A DNA stretch of 34,071 nucleotides from Acidimicrobiales bacterium. Lineage in GTDB: Bacteria > Actinomycetota > Acidimicrobiia > Acidimicrobiales > Acidimicrobilacustridaceae. Shown piece by piece: positions 1 to 6,707 of this stretch. The position numbers and the translations under genes are program-made. How positions within the stretch are numbered: position 1 is the first letter of the stretch; every line of letters starts with the position of its first letter. The notes under the pieces are model-generated. The model saw nothing but the letters and a program-made list of their open reading frames with translations, ran no database searches and had not been told where the DNA came from. The stretch covers positions 1 through 34,071 of the forward strand of contig JAURMR010000042.1 in assembly GCA_030830565.1 (NCBI GenBank), written 5' to 3'.

Positions 1-2
1 AG

Positions 3-107
3 GAATCGGAGGGGGTTTCAGTTCCGTCGGAGTCAGATCCGGGAGGAGTTGTGGAAGACATGACTACCGCCGGCGGTGGATTGAACAACGACAGGGACGA
101 TTCGTGA
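3..107 (+). CDS. C-terminal tail of an upstream protein (partial)
   Basis: An open frame enters from the left edge and ends at a TGA at 105-107. The 34 visible residues are acidic and Gly/Ser/Asp-rich with no hydrophobic core, as expected of a disordered C-terminal tail. No domain is visible and no function can be assigned. The next gene lies on the opposite strand and ends at 157, so the two would be convergent. The other two frames are open for part of this stretch but read as Arg/Trp-rich sequence, which makes this frame the more natural one. The call rests only on composition and on the position of the stop. Confidence 0.35.
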   Translation, partial: ESEGVSVPSESDPGGVVEDMTTAGGGLNNDRDDS

Positions 108-156
108 GCCTATGGCAGGCCATGGCCAATGTCAGGGCACTGAACGATGCCGAGAC

Positions 157-1383
157 TCAGATCTTGCGGGCGTAAACGGCCACGAAGTCTCGGGCGTCGT
201 TGGTGAGATACCGGTTCCCACCCTTCTGCGAGTCGGGCAGCAACTTTGTTCCGGACACCGAGGACGGATTGCCGGGTGTTGCTGCGGTGTAGAAGTTGAA
301 CGTGGTCCAGGCTGGGTTGATGTCGAGCTCCATGGCTCGGACACAGCCGGCTCGCAACATGAGATCGGCGAGAGATTGAGCACCGAGACCTGATCCGTAG
401 CCATACACAAGGGCACCGTCAGCAGTAACGCCAACCGCGGAGCGCCACACCAGCACCTTGTTGCCAAGGGTGTCGCCCCAAGCGCCGTTTTGGTTGTTAT
501 CGAGTCCAGCGGCGGGCTCACCCGGCGTAGCGACATCCTTCGGAGATGGATTGCCGCCGGGGAAGGGGAATCCGCCGCCGTTGTCGATGATGAGGTCGAG
601 GTTCTGTCGAACCGCTTCGATGTTGGGACCCATCTCAAAATCTCGACCCCACATGCCAACGCTGGCCACGCCGTCTTTGTACACAACGAGTGAAGCGGCG
701 CCATCTCGAAGCGGTTTATGGGTGACGCCATCGAGATAGAAACCGCCGAGTGCGTCCTGCATGCGGAATCCACCGTTGAACGCGGCGATGAGATCTAACC
801 GCTTCTCAAGCGGCACCTGTGCCGGAACGGTGTGTTTGCCGCCGGGCTCTTCGGTACCGGGGTGGACTTCGAACTTCACCAACTTCGGATCAATCCACAC
901 CAACCCATCGAGGATGGAGGTGTGGACCGAGTCGGGGCGAACCTGCGTGGTGTACATCGTTTGAGCGCCACCAACGAGTGGTCCTACTGGTGTCCAGACT
1001 CCTTCGTTTGCAACTGGGGTTACGCCATCAGGAACGGGAACGTTTGCGGGCTTGGGGAGATGAGGAACCGCGGGTGGTGTTGTGGGACCGGTTGCTGCGG
1101 CATTCGTGATGTCGATCTCACGATCGGGTGCACCGCCAGCCTTCGGACCGTTCTTGGAAAACCACCATGATTCAACGTTGTTGAGGATGAACCCCATGTT
1201 GTTGTCGCGCATCCATTCAGCAGCGCGCTCGGTCATCGAAAGGGTGTTTGGGGTGAGAACGGCCTTGCCCAGAGAAAGAACGGGGATTGAGAGAAGCGCA
1301 ACGAGCACCACGACAGTGATGGTCTTCCACGCTTCACGCGGCGATTTGGGAGTGTTCGGGGGTGGTGGAGCGCTGGTCGTCAT
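157..1383 (-). CDS. Membrane-anchored phosphodiester glycosidase (NAGPA-domain) protein
   Basis: A 408-residue protein with a short Pro-rich cytoplasmic N-terminus, one membrane segment at about residues 16-37, then a large extracytoplasmic part. The C-terminal half carries hallmarks of the NAGPA/phosphodiester glycosidase family (PF09992): the stretch around LIIDNGGGFPFPGG, the VGVTADGALVYGYG strand pair and the AMELDINPAWTTF segment. Members cleave sugar-1-phosphodiester linkages or similar bonds; bacterial ones are often secreted or cell-wall associated, and the substrate here is unknown. The ATG at 1383 was chosen because it puts a normal signal-anchor near the N-terminus; a TTG 66 bases upstream would add an Arg/Pro-rich leader. 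Neither start has a clear Shine-Dalgarno sequence. It is divergent from the flavin oxidoreductase starting at 1541. The family call is fairly sure, the substrate is not. Confidence 0.8.
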   Translation of the reverse strand: MTTSAPPPPNTPKSPREAWKTITVVVLVALLSIPVLSLGKAVLTPNTLSMTERAAEWMRDNNMGFILNNVESWWFSKNGPKAGGAPDREIDITNAAATGPTTPPAVPHLPKPANVPVPDGVTPVANEGVWTPVGPLVGGAQTMYTTQVRPDSVHTSILDGLVWIDPKLVKFEVHPGTEEPGGKHTVPAQVPLEKRLDLIAAFNGGFRMQDALGGFYLDGVTHKPLRDGAASLVVYKDGVASVGMWGRDFEMGPNIEAVRQNLDLIIDNGGGFPFPGGNPSPKDVATPGEPAAGLDNNQNGAWGDTLGNKVLVWRSAVGVTADGALVYGYGSGLGAQSLADLMLRAGCVRAMELDINPAWTTFNFYTAATPGNPSSVSGTKLLPDSQKGGNRYLTNDARDFVAVYARKI

Positions 1384-1540
1384 GAGTGCGGCACGGCCGC
1401 GGCGGCCTCGCCCGGGTGCGGGGTGAGAATACGGCACCAACCTGAACAATCTCTGTCACATTGGAAAGGAACGTCTTCGGCGTCACGGTTCTCGGTCACG
1501 CCGTACGATCAAGTCCTCACTGAATTGCTGGGGGCCACCG

Positions 1541-2521
1541 ATGGCATTTTTTGGAATCCGATTCGACATGCGTATGCCCGCGACGGCTCCAGGCACGAGG
1601 GCCGATCGTTATAAGGCATCGGTCGACATGGTTGAGTGGGCTGATTCGCTGGGTTTCGTGATCGCGGTGTTGTCTGAACATCACGGTTCTCCCGATGGCT
1701 ACCTCCCGTCACCGCTTCCGTTGGCGGCGGCAATGGCGGCTCGTTCTTCCAACATCCGCATCGGTATTTCCGCCATGGTTAGTTCGTTCCACGATCCAAT
1801 TCGTTTGGCGGAGGACGTCGCAGTCGTCGATCTCATTAGCGGTGGACGGCTCGATCTCACGCTGACAAACGGATACGTAGGTTCGGAGTTCGAGATGTTC
1901 GATGTTCCGCTTTCCAAGCGTGCGGCGCGAACGACCGAAGCGGTTGAAACGCTCAAGCAGGCATGGACAGGTGAGCCGTTTGAGTTCCGCGGCCGCACGG
2001 TGCAGGTATTGCCGACGCCGGTGCAACCTGGTGGTCCGGCAATTTCACTGGGTGGTTCGGTCGAAGCAGCGGCGCGTCGAGCGGCACGCATTGCCGATGG
2101 ATTTATGCCGTCGACTCCCGATATTTGGCAGTTCTATGCCGATGAGTGCATCAAGTTGGGCAAGCCTGACCCAGGCCCGTACATGGGTGGGGATACGTCA
2201 GTCATTCATGTTGCAGTTGACGTTGATCAAGGTTGGGAAGAACTTGCTCCGTATGCGATGCACGAAGTGAACGCCTATGGAGAGTGGGCTGCGGGTGCAG
2301 GTATCGAAGGTGCAACGGGTTTTGTGCGCGTCGATGATTCAGAAGCGTTGCGCGCGACTGGTCAGTACCGCGTTGTGACACCCGAAGAACTTGTCGCCGA
2401 ACTCACTGAAAAGGGCCCGTTCGCGTTCTGCATGCTGCATCCGTTGGTGGGTGGACTTCCTCCAGAATTGGCGTGGAAGAGTCTCAAGCTCATCGAGACC
2501 CAGGTCATTCCAAACCTGTAA
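1541..2521 (+). CDS. LLM-class (luciferase-like) flavin-dependent oxidoreductase
   Basis: A 326-residue protein of the bacterial luciferase-like monooxygenase family (PF00296), probably F420- or FMN-dependent. Visible family features are the EHHG motif near residue 47, the IRIGISAMVSSFHDPIRLAED strand-helix, the ISGGRLDLTLTNGYVGSEFEMF segment near residues 103-125, and a late SLGGSVEAAARRAARIADGF block, all in standard order. Length is normal. The start ATG follows a G-rich stretch (GGGGGCCACC), a plausible weak ribosome site. Actinobacteria carry many such enzymes acting on diverse small molecules, so no substrate can be given. It is convergent with the GDT1 gene, whose stop lies 12 bases away. 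Confidence 0.88.
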   Translation: MAFFGIRFDMRMPATAPGTRADRYKASVDMVEWADSLGFVIAVLSEHHGSPDGYLPSPLPLAAAMAARSSNIRIGISAMVSSFHDPIRLAEDVAVVDLISGGRLDLTLTNGYVGSEFEMFDVPLSKRAARTTEAVETLKQAWTGEPFEFRGRTVQVLPTPVQPGGPAISLGGSVEAAARRAARIADGFMPSTPDIWQFYADECIKLGKPDPGPYMGGDTSVIHVAVDVDQGWEELAPYAMHEVNAYGEWAAGAGIEGATGFVRVDDSEALRATGQYRVVTPEELVAELTEKGPFAFCMLHPLVGGLPPELAWKSLKLIETQVIPNL

Positions 2522-2533
2522 CAGCTGTTTGCG

Positions 2534-3106
2534 TTAACTGCGCAACCCTTCAACGATCAACAGCACGCCGAAGATGACGAAGGCAACAGCCGCCCCGATG
2601 CGGATGACGCGTTCAGGCAAACGCGTGCCGAGCACATGACCAACGCCGATCGCGAGAGCGTCGGCAGCCACCATTCCCAGCGTTGAACCGATCCATGTGC
2701 CGAAAAGTCCATGATCGGTAGCCAGCGTGATGGTGGCGAGCATCGTCTTGTCACCAAGTTCGGCCAGGAAGAACGCAAGGCCCACCGTGAGAAAAACTGA
2801 ACGGGAGCTTTCCTGTTCGGCCTTCGCAGCTTCTTCTTCGGTGAGTTTGTCGCCGCGCAATGTCCATGCAGCAAAGCCAAGAAATGCGATACCGGCAACG
2901 ACATTGATGATGTGTGTTGGGAGGGCAACGCCCACTACCGCACCGAGCAACACGCTGGCGAGGTGCACGATTGCTGTCGCGACAGTGATGGCAATGAGCA
3001 CGGTGATCGCTCGGTAGCGCGCGGCGAAGGTCATCGCCATCAACTGGCTCTTGTCGCCGAGTTCGGCGAGGAAGATGACGCCGAAACTGATCAGAAAAGC
3101 GCTCAT
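2534..3106 (-). CDS. TMEM165/GDT1-family cation (Mn2+/Ca2+) exporter
   Basis: A 190-residue integral membrane protein with about six membrane segments. It holds the two inverted signature copies of the UPF0016/GDT1 family: FLAELGDKSQLMAMTFA near residue 12 and FFLAELGDKTMLATITLA near residue 112. The acidic Glu-x-Gly-Asp motifs form the cation site; known members move Mn2+ or Ca2+ out of the cytoplasm. The central loop after residue 80 is charged and cytoplasmic. It lies 67 bases downstream of the EthD gene on the same strand and could be co-transcribed. The gap holds a small hairpin (GGTGG-ACGA-CCACC) and an inverted repeat abutting the start codon. I do not see the conserved core of a yybP-ykoY manganese riboswitch. 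Confidence 0.9.
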   Translation of the reverse strand: MSAFLISFGVIFLAELGDKSQLMAMTFAARYRAITVLIAITVATAIVHLASVLLGAVVGVALPTHIINVVAGIAFLGFAAWTLRGDKLTEEEAAKAEQESSRSVFLTVGLAFFLAELGDKTMLATITLATDHGLFGTWIGSTLGMVAADALAIGVGHVLGTRLPERVIRIGAAVAFVIFGVLLIVEGLRS

Positions 3107-3133
3107 GGCACCGCCAGTGTGACAGGCAGTGCC
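3107..3133 (-). promoter_or_regulatory. Inverted repeat abutting the GDT1 start codon
   Basis: Nine-base arms (GGCACCGCC at 3107-3115 and GGCAGTGCC at 3125-3133, 8 of 9 paired) are separated by nine bases and lie directly against the start codon at 3106. It could fold in the mRNA and occlude the start region, or be a protein binding site. The sequence shows only the symmetry; the role is inferred. Confidence 0.35.
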
Positions 3134-3173
3134 ATGAACAGCGATGAACTGAGGTGGACGACCACCCCGAGGA

Positions 3174-3458
3174 TCAGACGATTTCGCTGATCTGCATGGT
3201 CGGCACGATCGTCGTGTAGTTCACGACATCGGCCTGAACGTCGGCGGTGCCGGGGGCGCCGAGAGCGGCACCGAAGGCGTCCATTGAATCGAAGGTGAAG
3301 TGGACGGCCGCTTCGTATGGGCCATCGATGCCCTTATCGATTTCTGCGGACTCGAGTCCCCAGGTCTTGAGCGCGAGCGGCACATGGCTGTCGCGGTAAT
3401 AGTCATGGTCGAACGACGCGCCGTCGGTCTTTGGGTAGAGCACGCTCAGTCGGATCAT
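3174..3458 (-). CDS. EthD-domain protein
   Basis: A 94-residue protein of the EthD / dimeric alpha-beta barrel family. The features seen are the MIRLSVLYPKTDGASFDHDYYRDSHVPL opening (shown in part), with the His-Val-Pro typical of the family, and a C-terminal Phe/Asp-rich strand-helix pair. The full family length is present. The ATG at 3458 is preferred because a strong GAGGGGG sequence sits seven bases upstream; the frame stays open further upstream but loses family resemblance. EthD proteins form small ferredoxin-like dimers, some associated with ether or polyketide degradation, mostly of unknown role. It probably heads a transcript with the GDT1 gene. Confidence 0.85.
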   Translation of the reverse strand: MIRLSVLYPKTDGASFDHDYYRDSHVPLALKTWGLESAEIDKGIDGPYEAAVHFTFDSMDAFGAALGAPGTADVQADVVNYTTIVPTMQISEIV

Positions 3459-3523
3459 TGGTTTCCCCCTCTGTGATGGTCGAAGAGTTGTAGCACGGAA
3501 CCGATTCCAGCAGTTGGGAAAAC

Positions 3524-3555
3524 GAAAGGTGCCGCCCCGAAGGACGGCACCTTTC
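3524..3555 (-). terminator. Rho-independent terminator of the lipoprotein gene
   Basis: A perfect 11-bp stem (GAAAGGTGCCG paired with CGGCACCTTTC) closes a 10-base loop 21 bases after the lipoprotein stop. On the minus strand the stem is followed by CGTTTTCCC, a short T-run. This fits termination of the minus-strand transcript ending at 3577. Confidence 0.75.
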
Positions 3556-3576
3556 CAGCGACTGATGTCCGACTGA

Positions 3577-4044
3577 TTACTTCGTGATGACGAGTGTGAA
3601 GGTTCCGTCGAAGTTCTCGACGCCGTTACCGGTCGTGCCGGTGGTGACGGTGACGGTACCTGGAGCAAGTGCCTTGCCACCTGCGTTGTAGGCAACGGTT
3701 CCGTCATTGGTTCCCTTAGAGGTGACCTCAAAAATTGACGGGTTACTGCTCATTGCGGTGATCGTCGTTCCCTTTTCCGGTGTTCCAAAGTTGAACACGA
3801 CGGTGTCGCCGACCTTGATCGGCGGAACCGGCTGGGTGCCGCCTTCGTTGGCGTTCACCATTTGTGGCGTGAGGATGATTGGAGGGAGCACGTTGCCAAC
3901 GGTGGAGGATGAGGACTTTGCGGTGGTGGTTGGGGCAGCGGTGGTCGAGGACGAGGAGTCCTTCTTGTCCGAACTGCAGCCGGCGACGGCCAGGCCGGCG
4001 AGGGCGAGCACTGCGATACCAGCGACGACGAGACGATTCTTCAA
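3577..4044 (-). CDS. Small lipoprotein with a C-terminal beta-sandwich-like domain
   Basis: A 155-residue predicted lipoprotein. From the TTG start at 4044, preceded by GGAGAAACC, the protein begins with a Lys-Asn-Arg n-region, a hydrophobic core and the lipobox LAVAGC (Cys near residue 22), followed by a Ser/Thr/Lys linker of about 30 residues. The rest is beta-rich, with Val-Gly-Asp-Thr-Val and repeated Gly-Thr-Val strands, suggestive of an immunoglobulin-like or cupredoxin-like sandwich, but no metal ligands are obvious. It should be tethered to the outer face of the membrane. The longer frame from 4152 would bury the signal peptide, so it was not used. Function unknown. Confidence 0.8.
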   Translation of the reverse strand: MKNRLVVAGIAVLALAGLAVAGCSSDKKDSSSSTTAAPTTTAKSSSSTVGNVLPPIILTPQMVNANEGGTQPVPPIKVGDTVVFNFGTPEKGTTITAMSSNPSIFEVTSKGTNDGTVAYNAGGKALAPGTVTVTTGTTGNGVENFDGTFTLVITK

Positions 4045-4131
4045 CGGTTTCTCCGAGTTCTTGAGGCAGTTGTGCCATCCGGAAATGTAGTGGTCGAAAC
4101 CTTGTTGAGAGGGGCAGGCAAGCGATCTCAT

Positions 4132-4137
4132 TACCCT
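4132..4137 (+). promoter_or_regulatory. Candidate -10 box of the repeat-protein gene (leaderless)
   Basis: TACCCT lies six bases before the ATG at 4144 with no ribosome-binding sequence between, which suggests that transcription starts at or next to the start codon. No good -35 is seen at the standard distance (TTGAGA at 4105-4110 is 21 bases away). Confidence 0.4.
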
Positions 4138-4143
4138 TGGGCC

Positions 4144-4488
4144 ATGAAACATGGAGCAAAAAGCGCGCGACGGCCGACGACGTCAATCGCATCTATTGGT
4201 TCTGTTGGCTCGATTGGCTCGATTGGCTCGGCAGGCTCGATTGCTTCCATTGGTTCCGCTGGCTCGATCGCATCCATCGGCAGCGCGGGCTCGATAGCGA
4301 GCATCGGCTCTGCTGGTTCAATTCTTTCGATTGGTTCTGTGGGCTCGATCCTGTCGATCGGAAGTTCAGGATCAGTGCTGTCGATCAATGCTGTAGGTGC
4401 GTGGCGATCGATTCCAACCCGTACGCAGGTAATGGTTGTTGCAACCGCAGTTGGACTCGCAACAATTTCCCTGCTTCGCCGGGTTTGA
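4144..4488 (+). CDS. Nonapeptide-repeat small protein with C-terminal membrane anchor
   Basis: A 114-residue protein. After a basic N-terminus (KHGAKSARRP) come about eight tandem nine-residue units of the form S-I-x-S-I-G-S-x-G (residues about 12-85), almost only Ser, Ile, Gly, Ala and Val. The last unit decays to SVLSINAVG. A hydrophobic segment near the C-terminus (VMVVATAVGLATISLL) ends in Arg-Arg-Val, a likely tail anchor. Codons differ between units (att/atc/ata, ggt/ggc/gga, tcg/agc/tca), so the protein pattern is what is conserved. The Ile spacing would suit a narrow beta-solenoid; it resembles RTX nonapeptides in period but lacks their Asp residues. The ATG at 4144 is preferred because a -10-like TACCCT precedes it by six bases. 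Function unknown. Confidence 0.75.
   Translation: MKHGAKSARRPTTSIASIGSVGSIGSIGSAGSIASIGSAGSIASIGSAGSIASIGSAGSILSIGSVGSILSIGSSGSVLSINAVGAWRSIPTRTQVMVVATAVGLATISLLRRV
4180..4400 (+). repeat. Degenerate 27-bp tandem repeat coding for nonapeptides
   Basis: About eight in-frame units of 27 bp encode S-I-x-S-I-G-S-x-G. The nucleotide copies differ mainly at synonymous positions, which suggests an old expansion held by protein-level selection rather than a fresh slippage array. Confidence 0.8.
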
Positions 4489-4509
4489 AGCGTTGGCGTT
4501 GCAGTTTTC

Positions 4510-5229
4510 ATGACAAAACGACAGAACTTGCGGGTCATTCTGCTGCTACTTGCATGATGCGTATGCGGCGATCGTTTCTACAGTTTCCCTCGCGACGGCA
4601 GCGAACTCTTCAGTGCTCGGTGGATCAACGGTCACCAACACCGGCCCCAGCATTCTTGATCAGAGTGTTGGATTGTCGCCCGGGTCGTCGGTTACTGGAT
4701 TTCCGCCAGGCATTGTGAACGCACCTGGAACGATTGAAGTCACGACTGCTGCTGCTGCTCTGCAGGCGTAGTCAGATCTCAGCGCTGCATACCTCGATGC
4801 AGAAGCACGTCCACTCGATGCAACGACAACGGCAGATCTTGTCGGCCTCACACTTCAGGGTGACGTCTACGCGGCCTCTGCGCAGGGCCCTCTTAGTCGC
4901 AGCGGCACTCTTGTGCTCGACGGCGGTGGCGATCCGAATACGGTCTTCATCTTCCAAGCTGACTCAACGCTCATCACTGGCTCGGGAAGCACCGTCAGCT
5001 GGGGAGTTCCGTCACATTGGGAACCGGTTCGGTGTTCGCAGGGAACATCTTGGCGTTGGCCGCGGTGATGCTTGATACCAATGCGTTCACGACCCCAACC
5101 TGTGATCTCACCCCGGTCGCGACAATGACGACTACCGGATCGGGCGGCGACACCACACCAGGCGACGGAACTGGTGGCCAAACTGGCTCAGGCAGCGGAG
5201 TCCCGGTCGGCACCCGATTCACAGGCTGA
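4510..5229 (+). pseudogene. Decayed DUF3494 (ice-binding-like) protein gene
   Basis: The remains of a secreted DUF3494/ice-binding-like protein (PF11999). A start and signal-like stretch (MTKRQNLRVILLLLA) hits TGA at 4555; the body resumes in another frame with GGSTVTNTGPS, SPGSSVTGFPPGIVN and a run of Ala. A TAG at 4769-4771 stands where the family normally has Gln (ALQA-stop-SDLSAAY). The same frame continues through DLVGLTLQGDVY and DPNTVFIFQADSTLITGSGSTVS, then near 5000 shifts frame to GSSVTLGTGSVFAGNILAL, losing the family's INGA...CNVFWQV block (about 14 codons). A second, in-frame loss removes the segment between NILAL and the DTNAFTTPTC end. The tail is Gly/Thr-rich. With four separate lesions it is almost surely non-functional unless the sequence is badly wrong here. 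It sits 21 bases after the repeat-protein gene. Confidence 0.85.
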
Positions 5230-5279
5230 CCGAATCGTCCTTCGCACTACTCTGCGCGCCGGTTTCACGTGACGAAGGC

Positions 5280-5510
5280 TCACGGCGCTGCGGTATTGCC
5301 GGCGAGCGTCCAGGCGACCAGCGCATTGGCGTGGCCATGGCCCATCTCATAGTCGGACTTGAGATAACCGACGATGGCCATGTGCTTATCGAGTCCGCAA
5401 CCGTTGATAATTGTCTGCCACTCAGCGATGGAACGTCCGTACTTCTTCTCGATTGAGGGAAAGTACGAAGTCGGCCCCTGCTTTGGCCATGGTGGTGATT
5501 GATCTGCCAT
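5280..5510 (-). CDS. DUF4287-domain protein
   Basis: A 76-residue protein matching the DUF4287 family over its whole length: the YFPSIEKKYGRSIAEW opening and the later KHMAIVGYLKSDYEMGHGHANALV block are typical. The family is small, cytoplasmic and of unknown function. The start at 5510 is supported by TACCCT seven bases upstream (5518-5523 on the minus strand) and the lack of any ribosome-binding site, so it is probably leaderless. The frame stays open upstream, but that part covers the tRNA terminator and flank and is not protein-like. It lies downstream of tRNA-Gly on the same strand, behind that terminator. Confidence 0.85.
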   Translation of the reverse strand: MADQSPPWPKQGPTSYFPSIEKKYGRSIAEWQTIINGCGLDKHMAIVGYLKSDYEMGHGHANALVAWTLAGNTAAP

Positions 5511-5517
5511 GGACGGG

Positions 5518-5523
5518 AGGGTA
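5518..5523 (-). promoter_or_regulatory. Candidate -10 box of the DUF4287 gene (leaderless)
   Basis: TACCCT on the minus strand is followed by seven bases and then the ATG at 5510. It is the same hexamer as before the nonapeptide-repeat gene. No Shine-Dalgarno sequence lies between. Confidence 0.45.
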
Positions 5524-5551
5524 CACAACCGCCCATTCCCTCGAACGAAAA

Positions 5552-5574
5552 CGACCTCCCGGATGGGGAGGTCG
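5552..5574 (-). terminator. Rho-independent terminator downstream of tRNA-Gly
   Basis: A nine-bp perfect stem, CGACCTCCC with GGGAGGTCG, closes a five-base loop. On the minus strand it is followed by TTTTCGTTCG. It lies 74 bases past the tRNA 3' end and is well placed to end the tRNA transcript before the DUF4287 gene. Confidence 0.75.
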
Positions 5575-5665
5575 CTTCGTCCGAGCGGGTGACGGGAGCC
5601 GTCGCTGCGCTCCTCCCGATTCGTGAGACCGTGAGTCACTTCGTGAGAGCGGGTGACGGGAATCG
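5575..5665 (-). repeat. Direct repeat of the tRNA-Gly 3' end and flank
   Basis: A 27-base segment at 5639-5665, which spans the tRNA 3' end (acceptor and T-arm strand) and its flank, has a second copy at 5575-5601 with 23 of 27 bases the same. The core GAGCGGGTGACGGGA is identical in both. The copy lies between the tRNA and its terminator. It is either a partial tandem duplication or a scar of tRNA-targeted integration; no integrase is present in the window. Confidence 0.7.
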
Positions 5666-5718
5666 AACCCGCGTTCTCAGCTTGGGAAGCTGATGTTCTG
5701 CCTCTGAACTACACCCGC
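5648..5718 (-). tRNA. tRNA-Gly (anticodon CCC)
   Basis: On the minus strand the sequence folds as a 71-base cloverleaf. The acceptor GCGGGTG (5712-5718) pairs with CACCCGC (5649-5655), and T follows as discriminator. The D-arm is GTTCAGAGGCAGAAC. The anticodon stem TCAGC/GCTGA holds the loop TTCCCAA, giving CCC for Gly GGG codons. The T-arm is CGGGTTCGATTCCCG. CCA is not encoded. The acceptor and body are typical of bacterial glycine tRNAs. Confidence 0.95.
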
Positions 5719-5829
5719 GTGTCCTATGAATAGGAGCAGGGTGACTCTAGCCAGCCAGTTTCGACACAACCCAGTGGAGAACCTCGTGTCCTAGATTCAT
5801 TCCACGGAATATCGGGATCATCGCGAGGA

Positions 5830-6651
5830 ATGACATCGAGAAGCATGGGTGGAATGAGCGAATCACTGGGCGATGAACCACTCGTTGTCACGAGGGCCGA
5901 TTCGGTTGCAACGATTTGGCTGAATCGTGCTGAAAAGCGCAACGCGATGTCGTTTGATATGTGGGCGGCATTGGCCGAGTCGTGTCATGAACTCGCGCGC
6001 GATCATTCCGTTCGAGTGTTGGTTGTGCGCGGCGTTGGTGGGCACTTCTGTGCCGGTGCTGACATTGGTGGGTTCAGCGGTGGCATGAGCGGTGAGTATC
6101 AAGCCCAAAACCGTGAGGCCGAAGAAGCACTGGCTGGATTCCCTCGGCCGACGATCGCGTTCATCACTGGCTCATGTGTGGGCGGTGGTGTGCAGATCGC
6201 GGGCGCGTGCGATCTTCGCTTTGCTGAGATCACCGCGAAGTTCGGCATCACGCCCGCTCGCCTCGGAATCGCCTACCCGACCTACGCCTTGGAACGAGCT
6301 GTTCGGCTGGTTGGTCCGTCGGCGGCGAAACACCTGTTGTTTTCTGCCGAACTAATTGATGCGGAACGCGCGCTTCGCATCGGCCTCATCGACGAACTTC
6401 TCGAGACTGATGTTGCTCAGCAACGCCTAGAGGAGTTCACGTCGTTACTCGCCAACGAACGCTCGCTACTCACCCAAACGATCTCGAAAGAAATGGTCAA
6501 CGAAGTCGCCGCGCGGGGCGAAATCTCTGCGGAAACAATCGAGCGCTGGGCCTCAGTTCTCGCGAACAATCCGGATATGCCAGAAGGCGTTGCTGCATTC
6601 GCCGAGCGGCGGTCACCAAACTTCGTGTGGGTCCCCGAAGAACCCTCGTAA
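5830..6651 (+). CDS. Enoyl-CoA hydratase/isomerase-family (crotonase) protein
   Basis: A 273-residue crotonase-fold protein. It shows LNRAEKRNAMSFDMW near residue 33, the first oxyanion loop HFCAGADIGGF near residue 72, and the second oxyanion segment with ITGSCVGGGVQIAGACDLRFA near residue 111, followed by FGITPARLGIAYP. Length is normal. Crotonases hydrate enoyl-CoA in beta-oxidation or catalyse related isomerisations; a Glu is missing at one usual hydratase catalytic position (the second acidic residue is not obvious after ITPARLGI), so the exact reaction is open. Starts at 5830, 5845 and 5854 are all possible; MSESLGDEPLVVTR from 5854 looks most like family N-termini. It ends before a strong bidirectional terminator shared with the beta-helix gene. 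Confidence 0.87.
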   Translation: MTSRSMGGMSESLGDEPLVVTRADSVATIWLNRAEKRNAMSFDMWAALAESCHELARDHSVRVLVVRGVGGHFCAGADIGGFSGGMSGEYQAQNREAEEALAGFPRPTIAFITGSCVGGGVQIAGACDLRFAEITAKFGITPARLGIAYPTYALERAVRLVGPSAAKHLLFSAELIDAERALRIGLIDELLETDVAQQRLEEFTSLLANERSLLTQTISKEMVNEVAARGEISAETIERWASVLANNPDMPEGVAAFAERRSPNFVWVPEEPS

Positions 6652-6660
6652 CGCGCTGTC

Positions 6661-6698
6661 GAAATCCGCACTCAACGAATTGGTTGAGCGCGGATTTC
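6661..6698. terminator. Bidirectional terminator hairpin between convergent genes
   Basis: GAAATCCGC pairs with GCGGATTTC and, inside a one-base mismatch, CTCAAC pairs with GTTGAG around the loop GAATTG, giving a 38-base near-perfect dyad. It sits between the + crotonase gene (stop at 6651) and the - beta-helix gene (stop at 6708). Only a short T-run (GTTTG) follows on the plus strand. Confidence 0.75.
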
Positions 6699-6707
6699 GT
6701 TTGAGAA

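Noticed and set aside
3107..3173. yybP-ykoY manganese riboswitch before the GDT1 gene
   Set aside because: The 67-base gap is short for the aptamer and I do not see its conserved junction sequences; only simple dyads are present.
4180..4400. Possible CRISPR-like or minisatellite array
   Set aside because: Units are contiguous without spacers, degenerate at codon third positions and perfectly in frame, so it is a coding repeat.
4131..4538. Minus-strand frame with a Pro/Glu-rich nonapeptide repeat (IEPAEPM type)
   Set aside because: It is the antisense of the nonapeptide-repeat gene. The repetitive look comes from the same 27-bp units, and it covers that gene's own -10 box. The plus-strand product has a natural tail anchor, so that strand is preferred.
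5511..5639. N-terminal extension of the DUF4287 protein through the tRNA flank
   Set aside because: It would translate the terminator hairpin and repeated tRNA tail; the family begins near 5510.
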